From contig NZ_MCZZ01000080.1 in assembly GCF_002875705.1 (NCBI RefSeq), positions 1 to 64,000 of the forward strand: a DNA stretch of 64,000 nt. The letters are read 5' to 3'. A model generated the notes under the pieces. That model was given only the letters and a program-made list of their open reading frames with translations. It had not been told where the DNA came from and ran no database searches. The position numbers and the translations under genes were made by a program. Within the stretch, counting starts at the first letter, position 1; each line of letters begins with the position of its first letter. Shown in pieces: positions 1 to 8,784 of the stretch. Origin of the DNA: Vibrio sp. 10N.261.45.E2 (GTDB lineage: Bacteria > Pseudomonadota > Gammaproteobacteria > Enterobacterales > Vibrionaceae).

Positions 1-118
1 GCTTATCCGAACGGCATTAACTACATTGAGCGGGCTTTCTATAAATCGTACAGTCTAACGTTTCAATTAGTCAGCTGTTTAAGGCTTTAGCCTCGATTCT
101 CGTTTGAGAAATCCTAGC

Positions 119-382
119 TTAGTCGAAAAGACCTAGGTTTTCTTTTGCGTATGCTTCAAATTCTGTGCAGCCGCCGATGTGGTCTTGGTCGATGAAGATT
201 TGTGGCACTGTGTCTACAGGCTTACCAACAGTCTTCTCTAGGTCAGCTTTGCTGATGCCTTCAGCGTGGATGTCAACGTAACGGTAGTTGAAGTCATCAC
301 GTTTAGCTTTAAGAGTTTCAGCATGCTCTTTTGCACGAACACAGAATGGGCAAGCAGGGCGACCAAAAATAACTACAAACAT
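119..382 (-). CDS. grxA: Glutaredoxin 1
   Basis: Small cytoplasmic dithiol glutaredoxin (87 aa, about the length of E. coli GrxA at 85). It uses glutathione to reduce protein disulfides, classically ribonucleotide reductase. The active site is Cys11-Pro-Phe-Cys14 in the context RPACPFCVRAKEHAE. The TVPQIF segment carries the cis-proline of the thioredoxin fold, and a GGCTEF glutathione-binding turn follows. The ATG at 382 is preceded by an AGGAG-like sequence (reverse strand, near 388-393). It stands alone and diverges from the alcohol dehydrogenase gene. Nothing is unusual about it. Confidence 0.95.
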   Translation of the reverse strand: MFVVIFGRPACPFCVRAKEHAETLKAKRDDFNYRYVDIHAEGISKADLEKTVGKPVDTVPQIFIDQDHIGGCTEFEAYAKENLGLFD

Positions 383-788
383 TTAATTTCTCCTAAATAC
401 GGAATGAGGCTCGTTAACTCTATTATGTTAACTATTCTTTAGTGAATGCCACTCAAAATTTCTTAAAACCAACTATGCCTCAATGCCATGGGGAAATAAA
501 GATGGAATTACCTCTTAATACAATAGGTTTTGTCTATCAGAGCAAATAATAGTCACAAAAAAGATCCATGCTGATTTCTGATGGGTATCTAGATTGATTA
601 CCCTTAGTTTAAGAGTGTGAATTACCCCTAAGAATAAGACTTTAATCCATCTTTAATGCGACAAGTTGCACCTCGTCAAAAAAAGCGCATACAGAACGAG
701 GCATCTTAATACTGATGCACGACATAAAGGCTAAATTACAACAACCAAGAGTTCGCAGTTTTGTTCAGTCATAGGCGCAGGAGGCACC
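383..788. other. Intergenic region between grxA and the Fe-ADH gene
   Basis: This 406-base divergent spacer should hold the promoters of both neighbours. It contains three similar 11-12 base motifs of the form ATTACCyyTwA, at 506-517, 597-607 and 621-632, all on the plus strand. The last two are 24 bases apart, a little over two helical turns. This could be a repeated operator for the downstream gene, but no known regulator was recognised. A strong ribosome-binding sequence, CAGGAGG, ends at 784 just before the ATG at 789. Confidence 0.35.
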
Positions 789-2081
789 ATGTTTCAATTT
801 ATGACATCTACAAAGATCATCTTTGGTGATGGAGCACTGTCTGCTTCATTGTCTCTCTTTAATCAATACGGTTACAGCGTGCTATTGGTTACTGGTAATA
901 CATTAGAACGCACCTCAATTGTTACTGATTATCTCGATGCACAGAGTATGCGTCATCAGCACATTGCCGTTTCCGGCGAACCTAATATCAAAATGGTTGA
1001 AGAGGCGGCGATCTCTGCACGACGGTTTAAGCCCGATATGGTCGTTGCTATGGGCGGCGGCAGTGCGATTGATATGGGCAAAGCGTTAGCCGCGGTTTTA
1101 CCTAATCAAGGTAACTTGTATGATTATGTTGAAGTCGTCGGACGTAATGTTCCTCTAAAAACCAAACCTCTCCCGTTTATCGCTATTCCAACTACTGCGA
1201 GCACTGGTGCAGAAGTGACCAAAAATGCGGTTCTGAAGTCTGGGCAAGACCAAGTAAAAATCAGCCTTAGAAGCCCAGATATGTTGGCTGATGTTGCGAT
1301 TGTTGACCCAACCTTAACTCATGGGACAAGTCTGTACCTATCTGGACGAGGCGCGATGGATGCCTTTACTCATCTAATGGAAGCCTATGTGTGTGGTGAA
1401 CCAAACCCGTTAACCGATATGATTTGTGAGGAGGGGCTGCGTAAGTTGAGTTGCTCGGTGGTTAAAGCGTGCGTTTATGATGAGCCTCAAGCGCGTTCTG
1501 ATCTCGCTTTCGCTTCTATGCTTGGTGGCATGGCGATAACAAATGCCAAGCTTGGTGCGGCTCATGGCTTAGCCTCTGCATTAGGTGGCAAGATCTCCGC
1601 GCCTCACAGTGTGATTAGCGCGCGCCTAGCGCCATTTGTGATGTTAGAGAACATAGCAGTCGCGAAAGAGCAGCAAAGAAGCGACATTCTAGCGCGTTAT
1701 CAGCGAATCGCTCAGATAGTGACTGGCAAGGTAGAAGCAAAAGAAGAAGACGCAATTGCTTGGTTATCTGAAGTGCTAGATACGCTTAAGTTACCCAACT
1801 TGCTGGAGTTTGGTGTTTGTGAAGCCCAGTTTGATGAGGTGTCTGCCGATGCCCTCAAGTCAGTAGCGATTAAAGGAAACCCTTTACCGTTGAACCAAGA
1901 GAGGCTAGTACATATTCTTAAGCAGGTTTGCGAGAAGTGCAGTTGTGGAGAGAGGGATCATGAGACTATTTCGATCAATCCAATTGGGCAAGAGCCCGCT
2001 GCTGAGTCGAGTTTCACCATTATTAACTCTTATGCCTCAGAGAATAGCGTGGTGGAGAAGGGCAATAGCTGGACAATCTAA
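789..2081 (+). CDS. Iron-containing alcohol dehydrogenase (group III) with C-terminal extension
   Basis: Cytoplasmic NAD(P)-dependent oxidoreductase of the iron-containing alcohol dehydrogenase family; the substrate is unknown. The nucleotide-binding AMGGGSAIDMGKA motif lies at residues 87-99. The metal ligands expected for the family are present as Asp191, His195, His259 and His273 (GRGAMDAFTHLMEAY, GAAHGLASALGG, APHS). Family members are usually about 380-390 aa. This protein has 430, and residues 381-430, starting at a Cys-rich CEKCSCG, form a polar tail outside the family fold. AGGAGG precedes the ATG at a spacing of four bases. It is a monocistronic gene ending in a bidirectional terminator shared with hexR. 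Confidence 0.85.
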   Translation: MFQFMTSTKIIFGDGALSASLSLFNQYGYSVLLVTGNTLERTSIVTDYLDAQSMRHQHIAVSGEPNIKMVEEAAISARRFKPDMVVAMGGGSAIDMGKALAAVLPNQGNLYDYVEVVGRNVPLKTKPLPFIAIPTTASTGAEVTKNAVLKSGQDQVKISLRSPDMLADVAIVDPTLTHGTSLYLSGRGAMDAFTHLMEAYVCGEPNPLTDMICEEGLRKLSCSVVKACVYDEPQARSDLAFASMLGGMAITNAKLGAAHGLASALGGKISAPHSVISARLAPFVMLENIAVAKEQQRSDILARYQRIAQIVTGKVEAKEEDAIAWLSEVLDTLKLPNLLEFGVCEAQFDEVSADALKSVAIKGNPLPLNQERLVHILKQVCEKCSCGERDHETISINPIGQEPAAESSFTIINSYASENSVVEKGNSWTI

Positions 2082-2106
2082 AACGGCGAACAAGCACAGT
2101 TAAAAC

Positions 2107-2134
2107 AAAAACGGAGCCATAAGGCTCCGTTTTT
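2107..2134. terminator. Bidirectional terminator between Fe-ADH and hexR
   Basis: Perfect 8-bp stem ACGGAGCC/GGCTCCGT with an ATAA loop, flanked by an A run on the left and a T run on the right. It therefore reads as a rho-independent terminator on both strands between two convergent genes. Confidence 0.85.
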
Positions 2135-2154
2135 ACAATGAATCTACAGTTAGT

Positions 2155-3009
2155 TTAGAACTGAGAATATTTCTCGTAGCGAGAATCACGCAGTGACTCT
2201 TTCACACGTTTTAGATTTTCGCGGAAACCAGAACCACGACGTAGCGTAAAGCCTGTCGCTAACACATCGATAACCGTCATTTGAACAACGCGGCTTGCCA
2301 TTGGCATGTAAACGTCAGTGTCTTCGGGAACATCCAATGAGATAGACAGCGAACTCGCTTTATCCAATGGAGAATCTTTTGCTGTGATAGCAATAACGGT
2401 TGCACCGTTTTCACGCGCTAAGTTTGCAATCTCAACTTGGCTTTTAGTGCGGCCAGTATGAGAGATAAGAACAATAACGTCGTTATCACTGCAGTTAATG
2501 CAGCTCATTCGTTGCATCACGATGTCTTCGAAACATGTGATTGGGATATTAAAACGAATAAACTTGTTTTGAGCATCTTTGGCGACAGCAGAAGAGGCAC
2601 CCAGTCCGAAGAACGAAATGCGTTTTGCTTGAGTCAACAAGTCAACCGCACGGTTTACTTGCATCGCATCTAGGCTGTTTTTAGCAACGTCTAGACAAGC
2701 CATAGTTGATTCGAAAATCTTATGCGTGTAAGCATCTGGACCATCATCTTCTTCAACATTACGGTTCACATAAGGTGTGCCGTTCGCCAAGCTTTGAGCT
2801 AGGTGAAGTTTGAAGTCAGGGAAGCCCTTTGTGTCTAATCGACGACAGAAGCGGTTAACTGTAGGCTCACTCACGTCAGCCATTTTCGCTAAGGTAGCAA
2901 TGCTAGAATGAATTGCAGTTTGAGGGGAAGCCATAATTACTTCGGCTACCTTACGCTCAGACTTGCTGAAATTTTCCAGGTTTTTTTGTATTTTTTCTAA
3001 TGTATTCAT
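2155..3009 (-). CDS. hexR: HexR, RpiR-family transcriptional regulator of central carbon metabolism
   Basis: DNA-binding regulator with an N-terminal RpiR-type helix-turn-helix (about residues 1-80, with the near-invariant stretch SEPTVNRFCRR) and a SIS sugar-phosphate domain (about 120-260). HexR family members respond to 2-keto-3-deoxy-6-phosphogluconate and control glycolytic and gluconeogenic genes. The text GFPDFKLHLAQSLANGTPYVNRNV is almost the same as my memory of E. coli HexR. A GTG at 3018 would add three residues; the ATG at 3009 is preferred because it gives the family N-terminus MNTLEKIQ (284 aa). The gene is convergent with the Fe-ADH gene and is transcribed alone. Confidence 0.92.
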   Translation of the reverse strand: MNTLEKIQKNLENFSKSERKVAEVIMASPQTAIHSSIATLAKMADVSEPTVNRFCRRLDTKGFPDFKLHLAQSLANGTPYVNRNVEEDDGPDAYTHKIFESTMACLDVAKNSLDAMQVNRAVDLLTQAKRISFFGLGASSAVAKDAQNKFIRFNIPITCFEDIVMQRMSCINCSDNDVIVLISHTGRTKSQVEIANLARENGATVIAITAKDSPLDKASSLSISLDVPEDTDVYMPMASRVVQMTVIDVLATGFTLRRGSGFRENLKRVKESLRDSRYEKYSQF

Positions 3010-3368
3010 AGTGTTCACAAGGGTATAGAGAACAACTTGCTAGTTAATATCTTTTTCCAGGGGGTATGGCTGAAGCAAATATCAGTAAACACAAAGCCAA
3101 ATGTATATTTGGTCTCGTAAATACTGCTGCGTCAAATAGATATCAAGCTAACTAGCACCATAGAGTCAGTATAAACCCAACATACTATTTACTAATACAA
3201 AAACACGGCATGAATGCTTAAGAATATGACAAACCTCAACAAAATTTTAGAAAAGTACAGAATTGGAAGAGGGTTTGAGCAAAAAGAATGCAAAACGAGT
3301 ATGAACTGACAGCTTAGTTACATCAAAAAGAAAGAAATTTTCAATTTGATGCAACTAAAATTGAATGA
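3010..3368. other. Intergenic region upstream of hexR and downstream of panP
   Basis: About 360 AT-rich bases. It should carry the hexR promoter and the 3' end of the panP transcript. I could not identify a convincing operator palindrome, a terminator hairpin or a small ORF in it. Confidence 0.3.
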
Positions 3369-5012
3369 CTATGCGTTGATTTGCGTAACCAGTTTGTTGA
3401 TTTTGCCCATCAAGTTTGGTGCTAGTTTAGAGATCTCACGTTGTTCTTCAAGCATTGATGAAAGAATGTCATTGCCTGTTAGTGGGTTTGCTAGTACCAC
3501 GCGGAAGACGATGATTGGCTGATGTGCCCACGTTTCAGGATTTAAGCGCGTACGCGACACGAAAGACTTACCTGTTTCACGCTGCTTCTTCTGAATAAAC
3601 TTAGTGAGCTCATTGAGTAACTCATTCAACTCGCCACGCTCGGTCGCCTCAGCTTTAAGCAGTGCTGCTTTGACAGACTCCGGCACATAGCGATATGTCA
3701 GTAGGCAAAGTTCAGGCTCAGAAACGAGTTCGAAGTCATTCTGCTCTTTAATTAGGTCTGCAAAGTAGCGTGCTTTGTTGATGCTTTGGTCGATTAGCAG
3801 TTCGTATCCAGGGCGGCTAATGATGTGCATCGCAGCATAAACTAGCATTGCCATGCCTGAACGAGAACCCTCTAATGTATGGCTGCCTAAATCTTTTGAT
3901 CCCTTACGAAGGATGTATTGAGCGTGATGTTCAATCGCTGTCATCGCATCTGGCTTCTTGAACAGAACCATGCCCGCACCCATAGGGATGTAAAGCTGTT
4001 TATGCGCGTCAATCGTGACTGAATCAGCTAGCTCAATACCATCAAGTAGGTGACGATGATTGTTAGACATCAGAGTCGCACCGCCCCAAGCCGCATCCAC
4101 ATGGAAGTGACAATCTGATTCGGCGCACACCTCAGCAATATCTTTAAGTGGGTCGATGTTGCCAGTTTCGGTTGTGCCAGCCACGCCGATCACGGCGAAA
4201 GGCTTAATCTTGTTCTGCTTAAGTTGTTCAATCTTAAGTCTTAGATCGTCAGTGCAAATGCGGTTGTCGTTATCCGTCTTAACCGATACCAAACCTTCTT
4301 GACCAATACCAAGCACATCTGCGGCTTTCTTAAGAGAGTAGTGACCACGTTCAGAGACTAAGATGGCGAGGCCTTCGTAGTCGTAGTGCTTCATAGCTTT
4401 AAACAAGCCTTCTTTTTCCACACCTTTGAACGAACCTTTTGCTTTTAGTGCATTGTTACGTGCAACCCAAAGTGCAGTAATGTTCGCGATGGTACCACCA
4501 GAACAAAACGCACCTAAAGAGTGGTTTGCACTGTGCATCCAACGAGAATAAAACTGGTCGCTATCTTGATAAATCAGGCGATGTAACATGCCCAGAACTT
4601 GACGTTCTAGGGGAGTGAAAGCTTTTGAGGTCTCAATTTTTACTAGATTCTGATTTAACGCAATCATGATTTTAGAAAGCGGCATCAGGAAGTACGGCAA
4701 AGCAGAGGTCATGTGGCCAATAAAACTTGGCGAAGACGTGTGAACCGAATGAGACACAAGAGAATCGAGGAGATGCTCAGTATGTTCAGAAACAAACTCA
4801 GGCTGCTCTGGGATATGAGCATTTGAAAAATCTTTCTCAATTTCACGCAGCGGCTTTTCTTCAGCCACAATATGTTCACGTAAGAATTGATTCAGGTTTC
4901 GTGAAAGTTTGTCTTCAATTTGAGTGAGTGTTGAATCTGGGCCTTCAGGTACTGTAAAGATACGTAGAAGACTGTCGAAGCTAACATCTGCTGTTTTTTG
5001 TTCCGTAACCAT
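3369..5012 (-). CDS. panP: PLP-dependent aspartate 1-decarboxylase PanP
   Basis: Group II pyridoxal-phosphate decarboxylase (547 aa) of the PanP type, which makes beta-alanine from aspartate for pantothenate and CoA synthesis in vibrios that lack the pyruvoyl enzyme PanD. The Schiff-base lysine is Lys338 in TIDAHKQLYIPMGAGM. HVDAAWGG (304-311) supplies the Asp that contacts the cofactor, and FCSGGTIANITAL (169-181) is the phosphate-binding segment. The length and the N-terminal region before residue 100 match the PanP subfamily rather than glutamate decarboxylase. The ATG has no clear Shine-Dalgarno sequence. A related role as a glutamate or other amino-acid decarboxylase cannot be fully excluded. 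Confidence 0.85.
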   Translation of the reverse strand: MVTEQKTADVSFDSLLRIFTVPEGPDSTLTQIEDKLSRNLNQFLREHIVAEEKPLREIEKDFSNAHIPEQPEFVSEHTEHLLDSLVSHSVHTSSPSFIGHMTSALPYFLMPLSKIMIALNQNLVKIETSKAFTPLERQVLGMLHRLIYQDSDQFYSRWMHSANHSLGAFCSGGTIANITALWVARNNALKAKGSFKGVEKEGLFKAMKHYDYEGLAILVSERGHYSLKKAADVLGIGQEGLVSVKTDNDNRICTDDLRLKIEQLKQNKIKPFAVIGVAGTTETGNIDPLKDIAEVCAESDCHFHVDAAWGGATLMSNNHRHLLDGIELADSVTIDAHKQLYIPMGAGMVLFKKPDAMTAIEHHAQYILRKGSKDLGSHTLEGSRSGMAMLVYAAMHIISRPGYELLIDQSINKARYFADLIKEQNDFELVSEPELCLLTYRYVPESVKAALLKAEATERGELNELLNELTKFIQKKQRETGKSFVSRTRLNPETWAHQPIIVFRVVLANPLTGNDILSSMLEEQREISKLAPNLMGKINKLVTQINA

Positions 5013-5130
5013 AGCAAGCGAGTTATTTTTTTAATATTGACGCGAGCGGGACAATCTAAACGAAAACGGGAACAATGTCCCGTCTTAATTATGAAATCCA
5101 ACTTCTCATAAAAGCGCATTAAACCAAGGG

Positions 5131-5658
5131 TTATTTACACTTAATCGCTTCCAGTTTACTAATCGACTGGTTGTAACGCTGCAGTGCTGAGTCGATTTGC
5201 TTAGGGTGACTCAGCAGTTCTGCAAAGGCAGAGCGTAGTTCGTAGTTTTGAGCGTGAGGCGTTGATTGGCGGTCGTCGAAGGTTGTTTTCGCGATTTTGC
5301 CAAGCTCATCATCACGTGTTGATAGTGTTTTGATATCGTGTTGCTCTAGTTGCAACCAACCTTCTACCGGTTGCTCTGTAGCCACTTTACTTGAATCGTT
5401 TACAAGGTAGTAGTTTACCGCTGCGCGGTTAAGCTCAAAGTGGTGCTTGCGTCCTTCTAGGAACCACTCACTGACCTCTGTTAGCTCTGGATATTGCTCA
5501 GAAGTTAATGCAGCAAGGTCGGCATACCAATTCAAAGAAGCGTCGATGTACGCATCATATTTTTTTGCTTGGCACTGGTTTGTCTCAGACATTGAATCTG
5601 CTGCAAAAGAGAAAGTAGAAGTTGAAGCTAGCAGTAATGCGACGCAAAGGCGTTTCAT
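5131..5658 (-). CDS. Secreted protein of unknown function
   Basis: A 175-residue protein that I do not recognise. Residues 1-19 form a classical Sec signal peptide (Lys-Arg, then a Leu/Ala-rich core, cleavage after SFA-A). The mature part is about 155 residues, mostly polar and probably helical, with Cys29 and a Cys near the C-terminus (LEAIKCK) that could form a disulfide. GGAACC precedes the ATG. It lies upstream of panP in the same direction with a 118-base gap, so cotranscription is possible but not shown. It is likely a periplasmic protein of Vibrionaceae. Confidence 0.7.
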   Translation of the reverse strand: MKRLCVALLLASTSTFSFAADSMSETNQCQAKKYDAYIDASLNWYADLAALTSEQYPELTEVSEWFLEGRKHHFELNRAAVNYYLVNDSSKVATEQPVEGWLQLEQHDIKTLSTRDDELGKIAKTTFDDRQSTPHAQNYELRSAFAELLSHPKQIDSALQRYNQSISKLEAIKCK

Positions 5659-5832
5659 AGTGGTTCCTTTTGTAAGTTTATTCTTTTTATAACTTTGTCG
5701 TTACAGGTTACCGTGACCGTTATTTGTTGAGCAATGACACTTAGTGCCTTTTTATTTCGGTAACTGTATCGGTGTCTTGGGCATTGGTATTCGAGTTGCA
5801 TTCTAATCTAAAACAAACGCTATTCCTGCGAT

Positions 5833-6738
5833 CTAGTTAGCAAGAGATACAAAGAACAACATCAAAATAGGCACGAGTAGACTTAAGATAAAGCCACTAA
5901 CAATCGCGATAGGCACACAACGCACGCCACCTGTCGTTTGAATCACAGGCAAGGTAAAGTCCATTGCAGTCGCGCCAGCATAGCCAATAGAGGTGCATGG
6001 GTAACTGCGGATCAGCACTGGAATTAGTACCAAGGCAACTAATTCTCTTAACAGTTCAAGCATGAAAGATGCGCCGCCATAGACAGGACCAAAGGCGTCA
6101 CCCATCAAGATACCAGCCAGAGAGTACCAACCAAACCCAGAAGACATTGCCAAGGCTTTAAACAGAGGGATATCAAGGATATAAGCGGCGATCACACCAC
6201 CTAACATAGAGGTGATGATAATCGTGACTGCGATAACCATGCCGTGCTTATTGAGTAAGATCTGGCGAAGCGTGAGTCCGCTATTACGCAGTTGAATACC
6301 GATAAAGAATAGAAGAACAAACAGAATCCATTCGCTTGCGGTATCAACCCAATCAAGACCAATTGGCAGCACTAAGCCAGCGATGAGCCCTGAACCTACC
6401 ACTAAGATAAGTTTGGCAGATTCCATCGCCATAGAAGAGAGGGGAAGTTTCTTGTTGCTACTGTCGGTTTTGAGTGGCAATAACTTATCAATGGCAGGCA
6501 GTGCCATTAGGTTACAAACGCTCAAGCAGACAAAGAAAGTGATGGTATAAAGAAGGATTGTCTGCAGGTTACTGCCTAGATTATCAAGTGCGGCTAAGCT
6601 TAGTCCCATTAACGCCAGAATCACGTAGATCAGACGTGAAGTCGATCGGTTGATAAATTCTAGCGTTTGAGCGTTCGAAATTGCAAAAAGATACCCCACG
6701 ACGAGTGGCGCAAATATAAAGATCATCCCTGTAAACAT
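5833..6738 (-). CDS. lysO: LysO-family lysine exporter
   Basis: Inner-membrane protein of 301 aa made almost entirely of hydrophobic helices (about eight). It matches the LysO (YbjE, DUF340) family, which exports L-lysine and toxic lysine analogues. Family hallmarks visible here are the N-terminal GMIFIFAPLVVGYLF, the central SSGFGWYSLAGILM and the acidic GATAMDFTLPVIQTTGG near the C-terminus, thought to be a site of substrate or ion coupling. It lies just downstream of the HDOD gene (54-base gap), same strand. The identification rests on the family pattern; substrate specificity is inferred. Confidence 0.8.
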   Translation of the reverse strand: MFTGMIFIFAPLVVGYLFAISNAQTLEFINRSTSRLIYVILALMGLSLAALDNLGSNLQTILLYTITFFVCLSVCNLMALPAIDKLLPLKTDSSNKKLPLSSMAMESAKLILVVGSGLIAGLVLPIGLDWVDTASEWILFVLLFFIGIQLRNSGLTLRQILLNKHGMVIAVTIIITSMLGGVIAAYILDIPLFKALAMSSGFGWYSLAGILMGDAFGPVYGGASFMLELLRELVALVLIPVLIRSYPCTSIGYAGATAMDFTLPVIQTTGGVRCVPIAIVSGFILSLLVPILMLFFVSLAN

Positions 6739-6792
6739 GCTTTCCCCGTTGCATTTACTTCATATTACATTTACTTGTAATTTAACAGTGAC

Positions 6793-7710
6793 TTAGAAGC
6801 CGCTAGTATTGATCACGTCGCTTAGCTTTGCATTAAAATCATGTTTGCTCAAGTTGCTTAACGTATAAAGCACCTCTGCACCAGTCACGTTAAGTTCCAC
6901 TTCGTGATCATCGATGTTCTCATCCTTGTTTCTGAACATCAGCAGGTGGTTTGCGATTCGAGCGATATCCAAGTAAGAGACTTCACGTTTCTCGTGGTTA
7001 TTGATGGTATTGCTGCACACATCAATAAAGTCGCTGTCAAAGCCCCAACGATTAAGTACCAATTTACTGGTAGCAGAACATTGGCCTTGGAAGATTTGTA
7101 GAGCAATGTCGTGATCTAGGTAATTGCCATTTTCGAGGTAGAGATGGTATTCGCTAACCAAACAGAACAAACCGATATCAGCCAGTAATCCAACAAGCAG
7201 TGATTTTTCATGTTCGAGGTAACGGTATTCAATAGGGGAGAGTTCTTTGAAGCCATTGGTCACCAGTACCATAGTGGCGCCAAGCTCTTTGGATATAGAA
7301 GCGCTTTGAACCAATAACTTATTACACTCTTTACTGAGGTTTACTGAGTGTTTGAGTTGCTCAATAGCTTGAGCTGTCACTATGTCACGCACTCGCAATA
7401 TGCCAAGGCGTGATACCGCCGTCATAATGTCAACACAAGTAATATTGCGTCGGTTGAAGACGACGGAGTTAGCCACACGAATGACGATAGCTGTGAGGCC
7501 TGGATCTTCGAGTAAGCACTCGGCAACTTCAGCAATCCCAGTTGATTCGAGGGTACAAAGCGTTTGAATCTTCAGTACAACATTGGGGATAGGAGGAAGT
7601 GTTATTTTTCCCGCTGAGATAGAATGTCCAACAAGTTGGGCAAACTCTGATTCTAGGCCCTTTAAGAGAAGAGCCTTATTTTGTGGTAGCCAGAAAAACG
7701 ATAAATGATT
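6793..7710 (-). CDS. HDOD-domain signalling protein
   Basis: Cytoplasmic protein with an HDOD domain (about residues 30-230 of the form starting MNHLSFFWLP), a degenerate relative of HD phosphohydrolases that usually lacks catalytic metal ligands and acts in signalling. LPPIPNVVLKIQTL and ECLLEDPGLTAIVIRVANSV are typical HDOD text, followed by AVSRLGILRVRDIV. An in-frame start 48 bases further upstream (7758) exists, but the Met at 7710 gives a more natural N-terminus. No GGDEF, EAL or receiver domain is attached. It is transcribed away from tfoX. Its partner is unknown. Confidence 0.75.
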   Translation of the reverse strand, partial: NHLSFFWLPQNKALLLKGLESEFAQLVGHSISAGKITLPPIPNVVLKIQTLCTLESTGIAEVAECLLEDPGLTAIVIRVANSVVFNRRNITCVDIMTAVSRLGILRVRDIVTAQAIEQLKHSVNLSKECNKLLVQSASISKELGATMVLVTNGFKELSPIEYRYLEHEKSLLVGLLADIGLFCLVSEYHLYLENGNYLDHDIALQIFQGQCSATSKLVLNRWGFDSDFIDVCSNTINNHEKREVSYLDIARIANHLLMFRNKDENIDDHEVELNVTGAEVLYTLSNLSKHDFNAKLSDVINTSGF

Positions 7711-8071
7711 CATATAAAAAGTAAAAACAGGTCGGTCCTGCCATTTTACAAGCCACAATGCTGCGAGGCAATACTCACCCGTCTACATAACCTTTAATAA
7801 TTTGAACCGGTGTATCACTAGGTGTCCAAATTCAAGCATGGTTTGATAGTTTACTGTGACGTCAATCATGAAAAACCAGAATACTCAATTGATTGATGTG
7901 AACTAAGTCCAGACTTATTTTTCTTTTCGAAGTATGATTTATTTAAAGGTGAAAAACGAAACCATAATATTCACCTATAGAATAACAAAATAGATTTAAA
8001 ATTTTTCGCATAACAAGCTGCTTGTCTGGTGATCAACCTAATCGGGGTAATTTGATTAAGGATCAACGGAT
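7711..8071. promoter_or_regulatory. tfoX upstream region and structured leader
   Basis: This divergent spacer between the HDOD gene and tfoX ends in a hairpin that can hide the tfoX ribosome-binding site. CCTAATC (8037-8043) pairs with GATTAAGG (8054-8061) with one bulged A, and GAT (8031-8033) can extend the stem with ATC (8062-8064). The Shine-Dalgarno AAGGA (8058-8062, nine bases before the ATG) lies inside the 3' arm. In V. cholerae the tfoX leader is known to be repressed in this manner and opened by the chitin-induced sRNA TfoR; the same control here is inferred. Confidence 0.6.
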
Positions 8072-8653
8072 ATGACCGAGACAGCATTTATTAATTACGT
8101 GAATCAATTTGGTGAGCATCAAAAACGTTCTATGTTCGGAGGTATTGGCCTCTTTCAAAATGACGCTATGTTCGCTTTATTGAGTGAAGGTTGTTTATTC
8201 ATTAGAGGTGGAAAGTCATTAGATAAAAAACTGACCGATCTTGATTGTGAAAAGTATCGTCATGTAAAAAAACAGACAACAGCTACCGTTAATTACTACG
8301 ATATTACTGACTTGTTTACATGCGAACATCCTGAATTGGATAGCATTATTCGTACTTCAATCGATAATTCAATTCAGCAACGTAGCTTTAAGAAGTCATC
8401 AGCTAGCCGTAGATTAAGAGATCTACCAAACATGCAGCTTACATTAGAGCGTATGGTTAAAAAGGCGGGTGTGGATGATGTTTCAACCTTTATGCAGTTG
8501 GGCGCGCCTGAAGTATTTAATAAGGTTCGTGAAGCTTACGGAAATGATGTTGACCTAAAACTACTTTGGAAATTTGCAGGTGCAATTGATGGTATCCATT
8601 GGAAACTGTTACAAGAGCCACGCAAGCAGCAATTACTAAAGAGCTGCCACTAA
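8072..8653 (+). CDS. tfoX: Competence regulator TfoX (Sxy family)
   Basis: Protein of 193 aa with an N-terminal TfoX domain (about 4-95, including KRSMFGGIGLFQNDAMFALL) and a C-terminal TfoX domain (about 105-185, with LPNMQLTLERMVKKAGV and LLWKFAGAIDGIHW). TfoX works with CRP to switch on competence genes when chitin is present. Synteny with the grxA-hexR-panP block argues that this is the TfoX (VC1153-type) and not the TfoY paralogue. Translation is probably limited by the leader hairpin just upstream. A good terminator follows. Confidence 0.9.
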   Translation: MTETAFINYVNQFGEHQKRSMFGGIGLFQNDAMFALLSEGCLFIRGGKSLDKKLTDLDCEKYRHVKKQTTATVNYYDITDLFTCEHPELDSIIRTSIDNSIQQRSFKKSSASRRLRDLPNMQLTLERMVKKAGVDDVSTFMQLGAPEVFNKVREAYGNDVDLKLLWKFAGAIDGIHWKLLQEPRKQQLLKSCH

Positions 8654-8693
8654 AGAAGTTTGCCTTATATGCTTAAGATTACTGTTAATAAAT

Positions 8694-8722
8694 AAAAACC
8701 GAGGAATGTCCTCGGTTTTTTT
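8694..8722. terminator. Terminator between tfoX and the outer-membrane protein gene
   Basis: Stem ACCGAGGA/TCCTCGGT with a three-base loop, preceded by five A and followed by seven T. It can serve tfoX on the plus strand and, through the A run, the convergent gene on the minus strand. Confidence 0.85.
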
Positions 8723-8784
8723 GTTTCTGTCTTAGCAAGTTTGAGAGGCTAAGTGCTCGTTACGAGCGAGTTCGACTTTAAGTG

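Noticed and set aside
1..118. Short open frame reaching the left window edge on the plus strand (stop at about 88-90)
   Set aside because: Only 29 codons are visible and none are recognised; it may be the end of an upstream gene but cannot be judged.
6745..6782. Direct repeat of CATTTACTT upstream of lysO
   Set aside because: Two short copies only, in an AT-rich gap; no link to a known lysine-responsive site was found.
7897..7912. Possible CRP site (TGTGA-N6-TCCAG) upstream of tfoX
   Set aside because: Only the left half-site matches; the right half shares two of five bases with TCACA. In V. cholerae CRP acts on the TfoR gene, so a site here is not expected.
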